A model generated the notes under the pieces. The model worked only from the letters and a program-made list of their open reading frames with translations, was not told where the DNA came from and did not search any database. A program made the position numbers and the translations under genes. This document shows, piece by piece, positions 1 through 10,366 of a stretch of DNA of 64,000 nt. The DNA comes from Pycnopodia helianthoides (taxonomy: Eukaryota; Echinodermata; Asteroidea; Forcipulatida; Asteriidae): contig CM063246.1 of NCBI GenBank assembly GCA_032158295.1, forward strand, positions 19,340,991 to 19,404,990. The letters run 5' to 3'. Numbering within the stretch: position 1 is the stretch's first letter; every line of letters begins with the position of its first letter.

Positions 1-160
1 CTTCCCCACAATTATTGTCTTTGTTCTATTGCTATCCCACTAGATGGTTTTTTTGTTCTAGTGCTACCCAACAATATCGTCTTTGTTCGAGTGCTACCCC
101 ACAATATTTTCTTTGTTCTAGTACTTCCCCACAATTATTGTCTTTGTTCTAGTGACCCTG
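1..160. repeat. Minisatellite tail, first array copy
   Basis: This is the degenerate 3' end of the 30-bp minisatellite, with core TTTGTTCTAGTGCTACCCCA. It is equivalent to 2804-2961 and 5605-5761. Confidence 0.9.
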
Positions 161-164
161 TGGT

Positions 165-1432
165 TTAACAGTAAAGTTAGTTTGATATTGGGTTGGACAT
201 TCACATAGGTGTGTACAGAGAATGTATACTTTCTACTTCGACATTGAACTTCACTTTGGGACATTCACATCAGTTTGTACAGCGAATGTCGACCATCATT
301 TCAAGGGCCCTCATTCGCACGTTTGTATCGCGAATGTCTGCTCACTTTAATTTGGATTATTGACGATCGCAGGTTGGGTGTTAAAACCCAAAGCAGCGGG
401 TGCACCAGACGGGCTGCCGGTGTTCACAGAAAGAGTCAACAATAGACTGTGTCAAAGTCTCGCAACGAAACAGGTCACCCTTGAGCTTCTGGGCGTCTCT
501 GAGCCATCAGCTATGGCAAATTAACTTTGTGTAAATTTTTCATTCTTGTCACATTATTTTTTTTCCCCCACCATGTAAAATATGGAATGATTACATTCAA
601 AACTTACAATGCAATAAATTACATGAAAATATAAACTGGAAATTTATGAGATATTCTGCTCGACCTCCAACATCCGGTTGGAAGTGTCAAATTGCGAATT
701 AACACTGACAGTGTTACGAAAACCGTCTTTTACTGACCTAAAAACCGAAGAGAGGTAATATTTTAAACCGGGGTTAATGATTCGTTACTAAGTGCGAAAG
801 CAGACAATGTGTCGCATGAATTTTGAAAGATGTTACATTGAGTCGCCGGGGCAACGCAGTTTGTGTACCGTATTCTTCTATTGTAGCAGCTTGCTCCAGT
901 TTGCATGCGTATACAACAATGATCACTATGATCACTTTTTGCTACACAGTCATTATGGTTTCGACGTTAAGCGGAAATCAAGGTCGGCTTTAGAAGGATA
1001 TACTTTTTCTCCCCAAAATTTGCAAAGTTGTTTACAATTTGTGAATATTAAGCTTATATTTTAAAATAATCAAACCATGTTGAGTGGATGAAAGTTATTA
1101 AAACAGCACAGCACATTACAAGTTATATTTTGAATAAAAATTTGCAGCAACACATGGTGTGGTTGCTAGGCGAGGTTTTTACCGCGAAAACTCGTACGCT
1201 CGCAAGTTCAAACTGCTTAGTCTACATCGTAATAAAAATAGAGATTCGCTGTACAATCGTATGTGAAAAGCCAAAGTCCAATGATGAACTAGAAACAAGA
1301 CATTCGCAGTACAAATGTATGTGAATGTACAAAATATAATGTTGAAATAAAAAGTAGACATTCGCTGTACAAACCTATGTGAACGTCCATTGTCTAATAT
1401 CAAACTCTCATCATTACAGCCGATCATTTAAA
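165..1432. mobile_element. Transposon-like segment with iteron-bearing inverted arms (copy 1)
   Basis: The left arm (about 165-340) and right arm (about 1240-1432) are inverted relative to each other. Each carries three copies of an iteron of about 30 bp: 195-225, 259-290 and 309-338 on the left; 1241-1272, 1299-1330 and 1357-1388 on the right. The iteron is itself a dyad, GACATTC...GAATGTC, around a TTTGTACA-like centre. The match extends through the spacers and a flanking GTTTGATATT motif. Long arms with iterated subterminal sites are typical of DNA transposons whose transposase binds repeated sites. No transposase frame is visible, so a non-autonomous element is the likeliest reading; a target duplication was not resolved. 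Confidence 0.6.
373..524 (+). CDS. Terminal-exon-like frame inside the inverted-arm segment (copy 1)
   Basis: After an AG at 371-372, an open frame beginning in phase 2 codes for about 50 residues (starting WVLKPKAAGAPDG, ending EPSAMAN) and stops at TAA 522-524. Base composition changes sharply to GC-richer exactly across this stretch, and an AATAAA follows at 613-618, as expected for a last exon with a short 3' UTR. The polypyrimidine tract before the AG is weak. I do not recognise the protein. Because it sits between the inverted arms it may be the end of the element's own gene, a captured host gene fragment, or the real last exon of a gene lying upstream. A frame this short could also be chance. 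Confidence 0.4.
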
Positions 1433-1753
1433 CTGGGTTTAATACAAAATATTCACTATGTTGTGTGTTGATGACGCCACATAAACTCGTTTCCCACCAT
1501 TTGTTTATCATATGACTGTAAAGTAGTGGCCACACTTCCACACTGATGCATAAAGCCGTAAGCAAGTTCGGTTGGAGTCGACTAGACTTAACCATCACTC
1601 GAACGCTGCCAGGTTTGACTAGCTATAGTCCAACTGGACAAACCTATCGCGGGACACTCCCCCTATGTCAAACTCGCGAGTTACCTTACGATGTAATGAT
1701 TGGTTTCATGAAAGCGGCACTTATCTTTGCAGCGAGATAGTTTTTAGTTTTAG

Positions 1754-2141
1754 TTAAAGGAACATTACAGAATTGGTTTTTGCTAACAAAACAGTTGCTG
1801 GCAGTGTAAGCACTTGATGTAATCCACCATATACATAAACTGACAAACCTGTAGAAGTTTGAGATCGATCGGCCATCTGGGTCACGAGAAAATAGTGAAA
1901 AAACCGATTACACATTTGCATGAAATCATATAGATTCAACAATGAATAAAACGCTCACTGAGCGATAAACTCCAATCGGAAAAATTAGTTTATTAATTTC
2001 TCATCAAATATGGCGTTTCAGACAGAAATATTTCAAGGGATGTTTTCTACTACTATCATCGTTAGACCGTGTAAGTTTGATGTAAATCTGTGATCAAAAA
2101 AGGTTATTTTACAAGTTTTTTTTTACCAATTTTTATTGTTC
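1754..2141. mobile_element. TTAAAGG-ended MITE, 3' end cut by the array junction (copy 1)
   Basis: Begins TTAAAGGAACATTACAG, matching the full element at 20652-21045. Its 3' terminus stops at TTGTTC and is fused to minisatellite, so CTTTAA is missing. Confidence 0.85.
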
Positions 2142-2961
2142 AGCTACCCCACAAGATTTTCTTTGTTCTAGTGTTACCCCACTAGATGTTTTTTGTTCTA
2201 GTGCTACCCCACAAGATTTTCTTTGTTCGAGTGCTACCCCACAATATTTTCTTTGTTCTAGTGTTACCCCACTAGATGTTTTTTGTTCTAGTGCTACCCC
2301 ACAAGATTTTCTTTGTTCGAGTGCTACCCCACTAGATGTTTTTTGTTCTAGTGCTACCCCGCAAGATTTTCTTTGTTCTAGTGTTACCCCACTAGATGTT
2401 TTTTGTTATAGTGCTACCCCACAAGATTTTCTTTGTTCCAGTGCTACCCCACTAGATGTTTTTTGTTCTAGTGCTACCCTACAAGATTTTCTTTGTTCGA
2501 GTAATACCCCACTAGATGTTCTTTGTTCTAGTGCTACCCCGCAAGATTTTCTTTGTTCTAGTGTTACCCCACTAGATGTTTTTTGTTCTAGTGCTACCCC
2601 ACAATATTTTCTTTGTTCGAGTGCTACCCCACAAGATTTTCTTTGTTCTAGTGTTACCCCACTAGATGTTTTTTGTTCTAGTGCTACCCCACAAGATTTT
2701 CTTTGTTCTAGTGTTACCCCACTAGATGTTTTTTGTTCTAGTGTTACCCCACTAGTTGTTTTTTGTTCTAGTGTTACCCCACAAGATTTTCTTTGTTCTA
2801 GTACTTCCCCACAATTATTGTCTTTGTTCTATTGCTATCCCACTAGATGGTTTTTTGTTCTAGTGCTACCCAACAATATCGTCTTTGTTCGAGTGCTACC
2901 CCACAATATTTTCTTTGTTCTAGTACTTCCCCACAATTATTGTCTTTGTTCTAGTGACCCT
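2142..2961. repeat. 30/60-bp minisatellite, second array copy
   Basis: About 27 monomers of 30 bases alternate between an ACAAGATTTTC type and an ACTAGATGTTT type, giving a 60-bp higher-order period that decays towards the 3' end. It starts directly after TTGTTC at the truncated end of a TTAAAGG element. The period is a multiple of three, so one frame stays open. That frame is a by-product of the period rather than evidence of a protein. Confidence 0.95.
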
Positions 2962-2966
2962 GTGGT

Positions 2967-4233
2967 TTAACAGTAAAGTTAGTTTGATATTGGGTTGGAC
3001 ATTCACATAGGTGTGTACAGAGAATGTATACTTTCTACTTCGACATTGAACTTCACTTTGGGACATTCACATCAGTTTGTACAGCGAATGTCGACCATCA
3101 TTTCAAGGGCCCTCATTCGCACGTTTGTATCGCGAATGTCTGCTCACTTTAATTTGGATTATTGACGATCGCAGGTTGGGTGTTAAAACCCAAAGCAGCG
3201 GGTGCACCAGACGGGCTGCCGGTGTTCACAGAAAGAGTCAACAATAGACTGTGTCAAAGTCTCGCAACGAAACAGGTCACCCTTGAGCTTCTGGGCGTCT
3301 CTGAGCCATCAGCTATGGCAAATTAACTTTGTGTAAATTTTTCATTCTTGTCACATTATTTTTTTTCCCCCACCATGTAAAATATGGAATGATTACATTC
3401 AAAACTTACAATGCAATAAATTACATGAAAATATAAACTGGAAATTTATGAGATATTCTGCTCGACCTCCAACATCCGGTTGGAAGTGTCAAATTGCGAA
3501 TTAACACTGACAGTGTTACGAAAACCGTCTTTTACTGACCTAAAAACCGAAGAGAGGTAATATTTTAAACCGGGGTTAATGATTCGTTACTAAGTGCGAA
3601 AGCAGACAATGTGTCGCATGAATTTTGAAAGATGTTACATTGAGTCGCCGGGGCAACGCAGTTTGTGTACCGTATTCTTCTATTGTAGCAGCTTGCTCCA
3701 GTTTGCATGCGTATACAACAATGATCACTATGATCACTTTTTGCTACACAGTCATTATGGTTTCGACGTTAAGCGGAAATCAAGGTCGGCTTTAGAAGGA
3801 TATACTTTTTCTCCCCAAAATTTGCAAAGTTGTTTACAATTTGTGAATATTAAGCTTATATTTTAAAATAATCAAACCATGTTGAGTGGATGAAAGTTAT
3901 TAAAACAGCACAGCACATTACAAGTTATATTTTGAATAAAAATTTGCAGCAACACATGGTGTGGTTGCTAGGCGAGGTTTTACCGCGAAAACTCGTACGC
4001 TCGCAAGTTCAAACTGCTTAGTCTACATCGTAATAAAAATAGAGATTCGCTGTACAATCGTATGTGAAAAGCCAAAGTCCAATGATGAACTAGAAACAAG
4101 ACATTCGCAGTACAAATGTATGTGAATGTACAAAATATAATGTTGAAATAAAAAGTAGACATTCGCTGTACAAACCTATGTGAACGTCCATTGTCTAATA
4201 TCAAACTCTCATCATTACAGCCGATCATTTAAA
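2967..4233. mobile_element. Transposon-like segment with iteron arms (copy 2)
   Basis: Array duplicate of the iteron-armed segment, with iterons at about 2997-3027, 3061-3092, 3111-3140 and, inverted, 4042-4189. It lacks one T of a homopolymer near 3978 compared with the first copy. Confidence 0.6.
3175..3326 (+). CDS. Terminal-exon-like frame (copy 2)
   Basis: Identical in frame to the copy at 373. Its AATAAA is at about 3415. Having only a last exon in each repeat unit means copies 2 and 3 cannot be complete genes. Confidence 0.35.
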
Positions 4234-4553
4234 CTGGGTTTAATACAAAATATTCACTATGTTGTGTGTTGATGACGCCACATAAACTCGTTTCCCACCA
4301 TTTGTTTATCATATGACTGTAAAGTAGTGGCCACACTTCCACACTGATGCATAAAGCCGTAAGCAAGTTCGGTTGGAGTCGACTAGACTTAACCATCACT
4401 CGAACGCTGCCAGGTTTGACTAGCTATAGTCCAACTGGACAAACCTATCGCGGGACACTCCCCTATGTCAAACTCGCGAGTTACCTTACGATGTAATGAT
4501 TGGTTTCATGAAAGCGGCACTTATCTTTGCAGCGAGATAGTTTTTAGTTTTAG

Positions 4554-4942
4554 TTAAAGGAACATTACAGAATTGGTTTTTGCTAACAAAACAGTTGCTG
4601 GCAGTGTAAGCACTTGATGTAATCCACCATATACATAAACTGACAAACCTGTAGAAGTTTGAGATCGATCGGCCATCTGGGTCACGAGAAAATAGTGAAA
4701 AAACCGATTACACATTTGCATGAAATCATATAGATTCAACAATGAATAAAACGCTCACTGAGCGATAAACTCCAATCGGAAAAATTAGTTTATTAATTTC
4801 TCATCAAATATGGCGTTTCAGACAGAAATATTTCAAGGGATGTTTTCTACTACTATCATCGTTAGACCGTGTAAGTTTGATGTAAATCTGTGATCAAAAA
4901 AGGTTATTTTACAAGTTTTTTTTTACCAATTTTTTATTGTTC
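4554..4942. mobile_element. TTAAAGG-ended MITE, 3' end cut by the array junction (copy 2)
   Basis: Same truncation at TTGTTC as in the first array copy. Confidence 0.85.
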
Positions 4943-5761
4943 AGCTACCCCACAAGATTTTCTTTGTTCTAGTGTTACCCCACTAGATGTTTTTTGTTCT
5001 AGTGCTACCCCACAAGATTTTCTTTGTTCGAGTGCTACCCCACAATATTTTCTTTGTTCTAGTGTTACCCCACTAGATGTTTTTTGTTCTAGTGCTACCC
5101 CACAAGATTTTCTTTGTTCGAGTGCTACCCCACTAGATGTTTTTTGTTCTAGTGCTACCCCGCAAGATTTTCTTTGTTCTAGTGTTACCCCACTAGATGT
5201 TTTTTGTTATAGTGCTACCCCACAAGATTTTCTTTGTTCCAGTGCTACCCCACTAGATGTTTTTTGTTCTAGTGCTACCCTACAAGATTTTCTTTGTTCG
5301 AGTAATACCCCACTAGATGTTCTTTGTTCTAGTGCTACCCCGCAAGATTTTCTTTGTTCTAGTGTTACCCCACTAGATGTTTTTTGTTCTAGTGCTACCC
5401 CACAATATTTTCTTTGTTCGAGTGCTACCCCACAAGATTTTCTTTGTTCTAGTGTTACCCCACTAGATGTTTTTTGTTCTAGTGCTACCCCACAAGATTT
5501 TCTTTGTTCTAGTGTTACCCCACTAGATGTTTTTTGTTCTAGTGTTACCCCACTAGTTGTTTTTTGTTCTAGTGTTACCCCACAAGATTTTCTTTGTTCT
5601 AGTACTTCCCCACAATTATTGTCTTTGTTCTATTGCTATCCCACTAGATGGTTTTTTGTTCTAGTGCTACCCAACAATATCGTCTTTGTTCGAGTGCTAC
5701 CCCACAATATTTTCTTTGTTCTAGTACTTCCCCACAATTATTGTCTTTGTTCTAGTGACCC
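4943..5761. repeat. 30/60-bp minisatellite, third array copy
   Basis: Nearly base-for-base the same as the preceding array copy, including the order of variant monomers. The minisatellite was therefore copied as part of the 2.8 kb unit and did not expand independently. One extra T before it (4936 region) brings an upstream ATG into frame and makes a 293-codon open frame. Confidence 0.95.
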
Positions 5762-5767
5762 TGTGGT

Positions 5768-7034
5768 TTAACAGTAAAGTTAGTTTGATATTGGGTTGGA
5801 CATTCACATAGGTGTGTACAGAGAATGTATACTTTCTACTTCGACATTGAACTTCACTTTGGGACATTCACATCAGTTTGTACAGCGAATGTCGACCATC
5901 ATTTCAAGGGCCCTCATTCGCACGTTTGTATCGCGAATGTCTGCTCACTTTAATTTGGATTATTGACGATCGCAGGTTGGGTGTTAAAACCCAAAGCAGC
6001 GGGTGCACCAGACGGGCTGCCGGTGTTCACAGAAAGAGTCAACAATAGACTGTGTCAAAGTCTCGCAACGAAACAGGTCACCCTTGAGCTTCTGGGCGTC
6101 TCTGAGCCATCAGCTATGGCAAATTAACTTTGTGTAAATTTTTCATTCTTGTCACATTATTTTTTTTCCCCCACCATGTAAAATATGGAATGATTACATT
6201 CAAAACTTACAATGCAATAAATTACATGAAAATATAAACTGGAAATTTATGAGATATTCTGCTCGACCTCCAACATCCGGTTGGAAGTGTCAAATTGCGA
6301 ATTAACACTGACAGTGTTACGAAAACCGTCTTTTACTGACCTAAAAACCGAAGAGAGGTAATATTTTAAACCGGGGTTAATGATTCGTTACTAAGTGCGA
6401 AAGCAGACAATGTGTCGCATGAATTTTGAAAGATGTTACATTGAGTCGCCGGGGCAACGCAGTTTGTGTACCGTATTCTTCTATTGTAGCAGCTTGCTCC
6501 AGTTTGCATGCGTATACAACAATGATCACTATGATCACTTTTTGCTACACAGTCATTATGGTTTCGACGTTAAGCGGAAATCAAGGTCGGCTTTAGAAGG
6601 ATATACTTTTTCTCCCCAAAATTTGCAAAGTTGTTTACAATTTGTGAATATTAAGCTTATATTTTAAAATAATCAAACCATGTTGAGTGGATGAAAGTTA
6701 TTAAAACAGCACAGCACATTACAAGTTATATTTTGAATAAAAATTTGCAGCAACACATGGTGTGGTTGCTAGGCGAGGTTTTACCGCGAAAACTCGTACG
6801 CTCGCAAGTTCAAACTGCTTAGTCTACATCGTAATAAAAATAGAGATTCGCTGTACAATCGTATGTGAAAAGCCAAAGTCCAATGATGAACTAGAAACAA
6901 GACATTCGCAGTACAAATGTATGTGAATGTACAAAATATAATGTTGAAATAAAAAGTAGACATTCGCTGTACAAACCTATGTGAACGTCCATTGTCTAAT
7001 ATCAAACTCTCATCATTACAGCCGATCATTTAAA
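5768..7034. mobile_element. Transposon-like segment with iteron arms (copy 3)
   Basis: Third array duplicate of the same inverted-arm segment, with iterons intact on both sides. Confidence 0.6.
5976..6127 (+). CDS. Terminal-exon-like frame (copy 3)
   Basis: Third copy of the same short frame, with TAA and a downstream AATAAA near 6216. No disabling change is seen relative to the other copies. Confidence 0.35.
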
Positions 7035-7355
7035 CTGGGTTTAATACAAAATATTCACTATGTTGTGTGTTGATGACGCCACATAAACTCGTTTCCCACC
7101 ATTTGTTTATCATATGACTGTAAAGTAGTGGCCACACTTCCACACTGATGCATAAAGCCGTAAGCAAGTTCGGTTGGAGTCGACTAGACTTAATCATCAC
7201 TCGAACGCCGCCAGGTTTGACTAGCTATAGTCCAACTGGACCAACCTATCGCGGGACACTCCCCCTATGTCAAACTCGCGAGTTACCTTACGATGTAATG
7301 ATTGGTTTCATGAAAGCGGCACTTATCTTTGCAGCGAGATAGTTTTTAGTTTTAG

Positions 7356-7750
7356 TTAAAGGAACATTACAGAATTGGTTTTTGCTAACAAAACAGTTGC
7401 TGGCAGTGTAAGCACTTGATGTAATCCACCATATACATAAACTGACAAACCTGTAGAAGTTTGAGATCGATCGGCCATCTGGGTCACGAGAAAATAGTGA
7501 AAAAACCGATTACACATTTGCATGAAATCATATAGATTCAACAATGAATAAAACGCTCACTGAGCGATAAACTCCAATCGGAAAAATTAGTTTATTCATT
7601 TCTCATCAAATATGGCGTTTCAGACAGAAATATTTCAAGGGATGTTTTCTACTACTATCATCGTTAGACCGTGTAAGTTTGATGTAAATCTGTGATCAAA
7701 AAAGGTTATTTTACAAGTTTTTTTTTACCAATTTTTTATTGTTCCTTTAA
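7356..7750. mobile_element. TTAAAGG-ended MITE with complete 3' end (copy 3)
   Basis: In the last array copy the element runs through TTGTTC to its proper end, TTGTTCCTTTAA. This fixes the original right edge of the amplified unit and shows the other two copies are junction products. Confidence 0.88.
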
Positions 7751-10204
7751 GTACAGAGAAAAATGATAGAAAATGAAACTTGAAATGACGTGTCGACATT
7801 TGCTTGAATACTCTGACGTTGTCGTCTGCTCAACAAAATACCCCGATTAACTGCAATTGACCAGTCGATTGACTAGACACGTTCGAGTGAAAAAAAAAAG
7901 GATCTTTGCGGCTTCAAGGTTGGTCATGTTTGGATCACCAAACTGCGTTTCCTGCACACAGATGGTACACTTTCACTGCAGGTGCAACATATTGACTTAA
8001 CACTACAGTAAGGCGAGGCTGCAACAAATCTCCCTCGTCCCCACTCCCTCTACCCCAATCAACCATCACTACATTATGCCAAATAAAACTTTCGGTCTAA
8101 ATTCCAAGCATGTTGTATTGCCTCGGCACCAAACAGATTAAAGGGGCACAATGCCTTCAAATCTCTCGAAGGTTTGCCTTTTGGAATTGCTCCTTATCCT
8201 TTTCAAGAGTTGTCAATGCACAAAACACACATACGGTGTTTTGTAATTATTAGTAAGTGGTGATTACAAAAAAATCATTAACTTGCCTCTTGAAACACAA
8301 CCAGCAAAAAATACGGTCCGTCATTTTTGCAGAGTAAAGAATTTTGTTCTCGAAAATAGCGGACTGTGTTCTGTCATAAAATCAAACAAAAACCACACAA
8401 TTTTAAGGTATATCATACGTGAATCCTTATATTCTACTTTCAAAGTATCTTTACAACCATATTCATTTCAAAGCAAACGCTTTTTATATAGGCTCAAGTG
8501 CCAAATCCGAAGCAACTTTTCCAGCTGTTACAGTACTTTTTCCAGCTTTGCCGTGGTCAGATTAAAATGAATCAAAACGGAATTTATATGGTTTGCGGTA
8601 TAACGTTTTAAAGATAGTCTCTCTTTATTGAACAATCAAGTGAGGTTTCCGGAGAATTCTTTTTTTTTATAAAATCTCTTTGTGAGCTTCAGTGGTTTAT
8701 TGAGTTGACCTACCCCTCGAGGGGCCTCCCTGCATCCTTCTCTTATAAACAGATTCATTGGTGCAGATCCTGTAGGGCAGAACCTGAATCATTTTAACGA
8801 TAACACGCACCGGGTCTTTTTCTCTAAAACTGGGAAAGTCAAGAGCAGGGATTCATCATCAGCCTTGACAATATCATCAGCCTTTAAAACCACGACCCCG
8901 ACATTCTTCTGGGCCTAATGGCTCGGTCTATTAAACAGCGGTCAGCCACCAACCATGCGGTCTTTAACACGGGGTAAACACCGGGTTATCACATAGTTGT
9001 TATTCGAATCCCTAACCATGATTGGATTTGCCAGTCATTAACACACAGTATCAACAAAGTATAAAGCATATGGTTTGATATCAGTTTCAATATAATTAAG
9101 GCATTTTGTGTTGTAAAAAAACCCCACATATTATACCTGTTTGGGTACATCAGTTTTGAGACTTGTTTATTCATAACTACAGCTTTAACTTCTACTTGTT
9201 CGTGTTTTGTTTGTCGATTCGTTTGAGTTACTTAAAGAGTGAAAACGACATTTATCCTTTAAAAATCGTTAATATAATTATCTTTTTATTGCTATTGATG
9301 ACTATTATATATTTCTGGTAATGAAACCAATGATGCCTCGTAAGTGAACTGAAATCACTGTAGCTCGCAAGGCTGAGGAAACCTGTAAACAAGGGTGCTT
9401 GCTTTGTGAACCAGAAACACCGGGATTCACCCCTGTACACACGATAAGTGTTTCGGGTTCTAGTACAATCCTAGTACATGGGACCCACGGCCTAATGTCC
9501 CATCCGAAGGACACAGCAATTATGGTAGAGTATCTGGCTCAACGACAAAAGTGGCACGCCCGGGACCGATTTGTTTCTTCTCGTACCACACTTGAGACAG
9601 GGGGTCAACAGTGAAGGGATCCGGGAAAGCGCCATACCTTATGCGTGAATTCATTGGCTCTAGTGTGGTACGGAAAAAAAATCGCGCCCGGGACACGAAC
9701 CCACACACTCTGCTGAACAGAAACACCAGAGCTTGAGTCTGGTGCTCTTAATCGCTCGGCCACGACACGCCACAAAATTACATGGTTTTGAGCCCGCCCA
9801 CCTTTTTTGTGCAGCAAGTTGTAAGCCTTCTAAAAAAACTAGATCCCTTTACTGGTGTATAACAAGCATACACTGCATTTTACACATCTGCAGGTTGTGT
9901 GGGCAGAGAGCTATGCAGTAGGGTGCGGCATGACCTTCTGCCCTACCGCGGAACAGCTTACAACTAATAATGTGTGGATTTTCAATTGTCACTACGGCGT
10001 GGCGTAAGTATAGTGTTGGATTATTTTTACGCATAGGCCTACATACGGACACAACAATTCATGCGGTTTTTTTTTAAACACACTTATTTTCTTGAATATA
10101 TTTGAATATATAACTATTTATTTGTTTGTTCATCTAAACGTTCTCTTACCCCACCCGACATGAAGCGACTTTTTGTTATTTTTTAAATACATTTTTTTTT
10201 TGTT
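7751..10204. other. No gene seen; repeat-rich spacer
   Basis: I find no convincing exon here on either strand. In particular there is no upstream CAP-domain exon for the gene that resumes at 10367. About 8300-8590 is a diverged relative of one arm of the inverted element at 22475-22672. About 9380-9565 is an old interspersed repeat, related to 19080-19260, that leads into the SINE at 9686. Confidence 0.6.
9686..9772 (-). repeat. tRNA-Leu-like SINE head
   Basis: On the minus strand the sequence has a GTGGCCGAGCG A-box region, an arm GCACCAGACTCAAGCTCTGG with a CAA-type anticodon position, a long variable arm and a GGGTTCG B-box region, as in a class II tRNA-Leu. It is embedded in repetitive DNA, related to 40740-40852, so I read it as a SINE head and not a tRNA gene. 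Confidence 0.65.
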
Positions 10205-10330
10205 CGGGGTTGAACAAAGAAAAATTGACTAGAGTGTGATTCGAACAAACCACCTCTGGATTAATGTGCCGGCGCGAGTCAATTATTCTTGGTTCGACCC
10301 CAAATTATTAAAAAATTTACCCAGTCAGTT
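10205..10330. repeat. Fragment of a second tRNA-derived SINE family
   Basis: Contains the GGGTTGAACAAAGAAAAATT and CCAGTCAGTTTCC blocks seen at 40081-40205, 46540-46671 and 63446-64000. It is degenerate and ends about 35 bases before a CAP exon. Confidence 0.6.
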
Positions 10331-10366
10331 TCCTTTGCGGTTTGTTACCTTTTATTTGTATAACAG

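Larger units (their letters stand above)
1..7743. repeat. 2.8 kb tandem array (partial copy plus two full copies)
   Basis: The same sequence recurs with a period of 2801-2803 bases: position 1 matches 2804 and 5605. Copy boundaries fall at 2141/2142 and 4942/4943; the first copy begins before the window. Each unit runs minisatellite, inverted-arm segment, terminal-exon-like frame with AATAAA, AT-rich spacer, then a TTAAAGG element. Copies differ by only a handful of single-base changes and homopolymer indels, so the amplification is recent or is being homogenised. The array probably lies upstream of, or within a large intron of, the CAP-domain gene that resumes at 10367. Confidence 0.97.

Noticed and set aside
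792..1064. Small frames repeated in all three array units (also at 3594 and 6395, and minus-strand frames at 1179, 1754)
   Set aside because: They are duplicated because the DNA is duplicated. Some start at GTG rather than ATG, and the 62-residue minus frame lies inside the MITE.
165..1432. Replication origin based on iterons
   Set aside because: Iterons alone are not evidence in animal nuclear DNA; the inverted arrangement fits a transposon better.
4890..5771. 293-codon frame over the minisatellite as a gene
   Set aside because: It is a decapeptide repeat created by a 30-bp period; it is open in only one array copy and has no splice or family support.
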